Source: Guptibacillus spartinae
Lineage (GTDB): Bacteria; Bacillota; Bacilli; Bacillales; Guptibacillaceae
NCBI RefSeq assembly: GCF_028610625.1
Contig: NZ_JAQQWU010000016.1
Span: forward strand, 1-64,000
DNA length: 64,000 bases
Direction of reading: 5' to 3'
Shown here: positions 62,149-64,000 of the stretch, piece by piece
How the letters are laid out: every line of letters starts with the position of its first letter
How positions within the stretch are numbered: the first letter of the stretch is position 1
Translations under genes and position numbers: made by a program
The notes under the pieces: generated by a model
Told to the model about the DNA's origin: nothing
Database searches by the model: none
What the model saw: only the letters and a program-made list of their open reading frames with translations

Positions 62149-63044
62149 GCCGTTTCCACTCCTTCACAATAATCTTTGATATTTTTTGTCATGACTATCC
62201 TTTGGTTTTTAGTAATCAGTATAGCTGCAATCGTTAATTTTTTATCTGCAATCCAGTTTTCCGCAGATGCTACATCCATCATACAAAGCACCTTTGCATA
62301 CACTTCTGCTTCTCGAACATTTGCTCCAAGCACCGTAACTTGTACAACGTCTGAAACAGAGTTTTTTCCAGTACGGCCGTTTAATAAATGATGTACCTCG
62401 CCATCTGTCGTTTGCCAGCGACGATGGGCAACGCTGGATGTAGCCATAGCCCCAGTGCTCATTCTCAATCGCACAACATCCGTGTCAAAACGAAAAGGAT
62501 TGATCACTCCGATAACAATAGGTTTTTCAAATGAAAAACGAAGATCTCCTCCTCCATCGATAAACCGCTCCTTTCCTTTTGTCATACAATAGACTTCATC
62601 TACGCTCCACCCTTTCACAAAACCACCAAGATCGATAGAAACATCCTTCTTCTTTTTGATCATTGCTTTCTCAGAGTGAAACAAGAGAGGCGATTCTTTT
62701 AAAGGTTTATTGATTATCTTTTGTTCAAACCCACTCTTGCTCAAATCCGAAAAGGTTTTATCATATCCTAGAGCCCCTAATTGCTCACCAAGATATGGGT
62801 TAAAAAAAGAATCCGTACTAAGCCGATACCCTTCAGCTAAGTGTAAAATATCGTAAAACTCTTGAGAAATCGGAACCCATTCCTCAGAGATCTCCAATTG
62901 ATTCACCTGAGATAGCTCACTTTCTTCTCTAAAGCGCGAATAGTTCTTTTCTACCTTATAAAGCCAACTCTCTACTGCTAAAGCATTACTAGCTTCAACA
63001 CGGAAAGTAGTTCCCATACAAGGAAATGTTACCTTCTTACTCAT
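62139..63044 (-). CDS. ApbE-family FAD:protein FMN transferase
   Basis: A 301-residue ApbE protein. Family marks are CMGTTFRVEA at the start, YRLSTDSFFNPYLGEQLGALGYD, VSIDLGGFVKGWSVDEV, IDGGGDLRF, and the ending LMSTGAMATSS. It attaches FMN covalently to a Ser/Thr of an exported target protein. No lipobox is seen; the protein begins without a signal peptide, unusual for extracytosolic ApbE. Overlaps neighbours by 4-10 nt. Confidence 0.88.
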   Translation of the reverse strand: MSKKVTFPCMGTTFRVEASNALAVESWLYKVEKNYSRFREESELSQVNQLEISEEWVPISQEFYDILHLAEGYRLSTDSFFNPYLGEQLGALGYDKTFSDLSKSGFEQKIINKPLKESPLLFHSEKAMIKKKKDVSIDLGGFVKGWSVDEVYCMTKGKERFIDGGGDLRFSFEKPIVIGVINPFRFDTDVVRLRMSTGAMATSSVAHRRWQTTDGEVHHLLNGRTGKNSVSDVVQVTVLGANVREAEVYAKVLCMMDVASAENWIADKKLTIAAILITKNQRIVMTKNIKDYCEGVETAWS

Positions 63045-63313
63045 GAATGCGTCGTCCTTCGTTCAGAAGGTTCAAAACCTTGACTTGATTGCTCTTCATC
63101 CTGGTCGCTCCCACTATTGGCATCAAATTCAAAACCTCGCCCTTCACTGCTTCGACTTTGATAACGATCGCCTTCTTCTGTATAACTAACCTCTGTTTCA
63201 TTAGAATGAGCGTTCACATCAGGGGAATGAGTTTGTACAAACCCAATAAATGAAGCTGCCGTTACAGCAGCGGTTACACCCGAAAACCACTTCACGCTTG
63301 TCTGTCTTTTCAT
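63041..63313 (-). CDS. Small secreted acidic protein
   Basis: A 90-residue protein with an N-terminal hydrophobic segment (VKWFSGVTAAVTAASFIGFV, about 7-26) and a Ser/Glu/Asp-rich, disordered tail. It has no FMN-binding domain and no (S/T)GAT flavinylation motif. It overlaps apbE by 4 nt and is the first gene of the operon; TTGGAGGG lies upstream of the ATG at 63313. Function unknown. Confidence 0.65.
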   Translation of the reverse strand: MKRQTSVKWFSGVTAAVTAASFIGFVQTHSPDVNAHSNETEVSYTEEGDRYQSRSSEGRGFEFDANSGSDQDEEQSSQGFEPSERRTTHS

Positions 63314-63400
63314 TTCCATCCCTCCAACATACTTTCTACAAAAGATAGCAAGAAGAAATGAAATTTAGCTGAAATTTATGTAAGGACTAGATGAATACAT

Positions 63401-63432
63401 AAAAAACGTGTAAGCTTTTCAGCCCTACACGT
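63401..63432 (-). terminator. Terminator of the 63.5 kb gene
   Basis: AACGTGTA / TACACGTT with a 12-nt loop, followed by TTTTTT on the minus strand. Confidence 0.8.
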
Positions 63433-63460
63433 TATGAATAAGTTTATCCCGCAATTGTTA

Positions 63461-63994
63461 TTACGGTCTGTCGCTACAATTCCCAATAAAGGTTTGAGGA
63501 GTAACGGCAGAAGTAAAAGTTGTAGTAAACGTAGAACCTGTTCCATTGTTAGCTGAGACCGTCCACGTAGCAATCCCTCCAGTAAGAGAGATGCTAATGA
63601 AGACATCAAATATTCCTGTTAACCCTGAAGTTCCACTTGCTAAAGCACTACCTTCAAGAGTTGCCTGGGTGTTACCAGTACAAGAGATGCGTATACGACG
63701 ACCTTGAGTAAGGTTAAATGTCGTGCCTCCTGAAGCGAATGATACGCTAAAGCTGTCTACAGCTGTATTACAGTTTGGTCCTGCAGTGTAACACTGTACA
63801 GCTGAGACATTAATTGTACCGGCAAGTATAGAAGGAGGAACGCCCGGTCTTGTTAGCGTAGCAGTAGCTGGCGCACTTCCACCTGCCACCCCAATTAAAA
63901 ACTTACAAGGACAAGGAGGTTCAGGTATTGGACAATCGACTTCCACACCCACTTCAGCAGAAGCTGAGTTAAGACCTGATACGGCGGTAGCCAT
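63461..63994 (-). CDS. Uncharacterised Cys-containing surface/exosporium-like protein (possibly partial)
   Basis: A 177-residue sequence that starts at an ATG next to the window edge; the frame may extend further upstream. It has a Cys-Pro-rich N-terminal segment (VDCPIPEPPCPCKF) and then Gly/Thr/Ser-rich strands ending with a Cys (TFIGNCSDRP). Composition resembles spore surface or C-terminal BclA-like/jelly-roll proteins, but no family is recognised. Not related to the ApbE operon beyond direction; it has its own terminator. Confidence 0.55.
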   Translation of the reverse strand: MATAVSGLNSASAEVGVEVDCPIPEPPCPCKFLIGVAGGSAPATATLTRPGVPPSILAGTINVSAVQCYTAGPNCNTAVDSFSVSFASGGTTFNLTQGRRIRISCTGNTQATLEGSALASGTSGLTGIFDVFISISLTGGIATWTVSANNGTGSTFTTTFTSAVTPQTFIGNCSDRP

Positions 63995-64000
63995 AATAAC

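Overview
The window is a stretch of the chromosome of an endospore-forming, low-GC Gram-positive bacterium of the Bacillaceae. The evidence is the gene order ydbS-ydbT / rhomboid (ydcA) / acpS / ydcC / alr / ndoAI-ndoA / rsbRA-S-T-U-V-W-sigB-rsbX / tex / cmpA / ydcK, which is the Bacillus subtilis arrangement. The proteins are clearly diverged from B. subtilis, and the accessory genes suggest a Bacillus-related genus rather than B. subtilis itself.

Layout. 1-1500: the 5' end of a 16S rRNA gene, preceded by twelve tRNA genes, all read leftward from one strong promoter near 1454-1482. 1587-12916: ydcK, the 37-codon spore gene cmpA, tex, the complete sigma-B operon with its stressosome genes, the MazEF-type toxin-antitoxin pair and alanine racemase. 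12979-19920: NAD(P)HX repair, acpS, rhomboid, then an unusual four-gene operon (heme-monooxygenase-like protein, small helical protein, B12-binding sensor of the photoreceptor type, PAS-STAS protein), then ydbT/ydbS. 20096-38657: housekeeping and accessory metabolism, including an O-methyltransferase, a quinone reductase with a divergent TetR regulator, a three-gene operon with a divergent QueA paralogue, UV damage endonuclease, a DegV protein, an Old-Yellow-Enzyme dienoyl-CoA reductase, CsaA between two nucleotidyltransferase-fold proteins, MscL with a zinc ribbon, a disulfide-bond pair and a Xaa-Pro peptidase.

38795-39193 is an iron-response locus not visible as ordinary genes: two near-consensus Fur boxes, one over the promoter of a 55-residue membrane protein and the other inside the promoter of a roughly 118-nt C-rich RNA ending in an intrinsic terminator (an FsrA-like sRNA candidate). 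39286-43682 holds assorted enzymes and a tandem structured repeat whose copies show compensatory base changes. 43837-49347 is the mannitol operon mtlA-mtlR-mtlF-mtlD, with a duplicated EIIB domain in MtlA. 49630-55664 is metal homeostasis: a Zn/Cd-type P-ATPase, a ZIP transporter, and csoR-copA-copZ with a CsoR operator inside the promoter spacer. 55795-59620 is an arginine/guanidino-flavoured cluster (deiminase-family enzyme, amino acid permease, YcgG-family predicted heme N-hydroxylase, LysE-type exporter). 59699-63313 is a two-component system joined to a ferric-reductase-like membrane protein, ApbE flavin transferase and a small secreted acidic protein. The window ends in a Cys-containing surface-like protein that may continue past the edge.

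The candidates most worth following are the Fur-controlled sRNA plus small membrane protein, the B12-sensor/STAS operon, the YcgG/deiminase cluster and the covarying tandem repeat. All function calls rest on sequence reading and memory of families; no database search was run.
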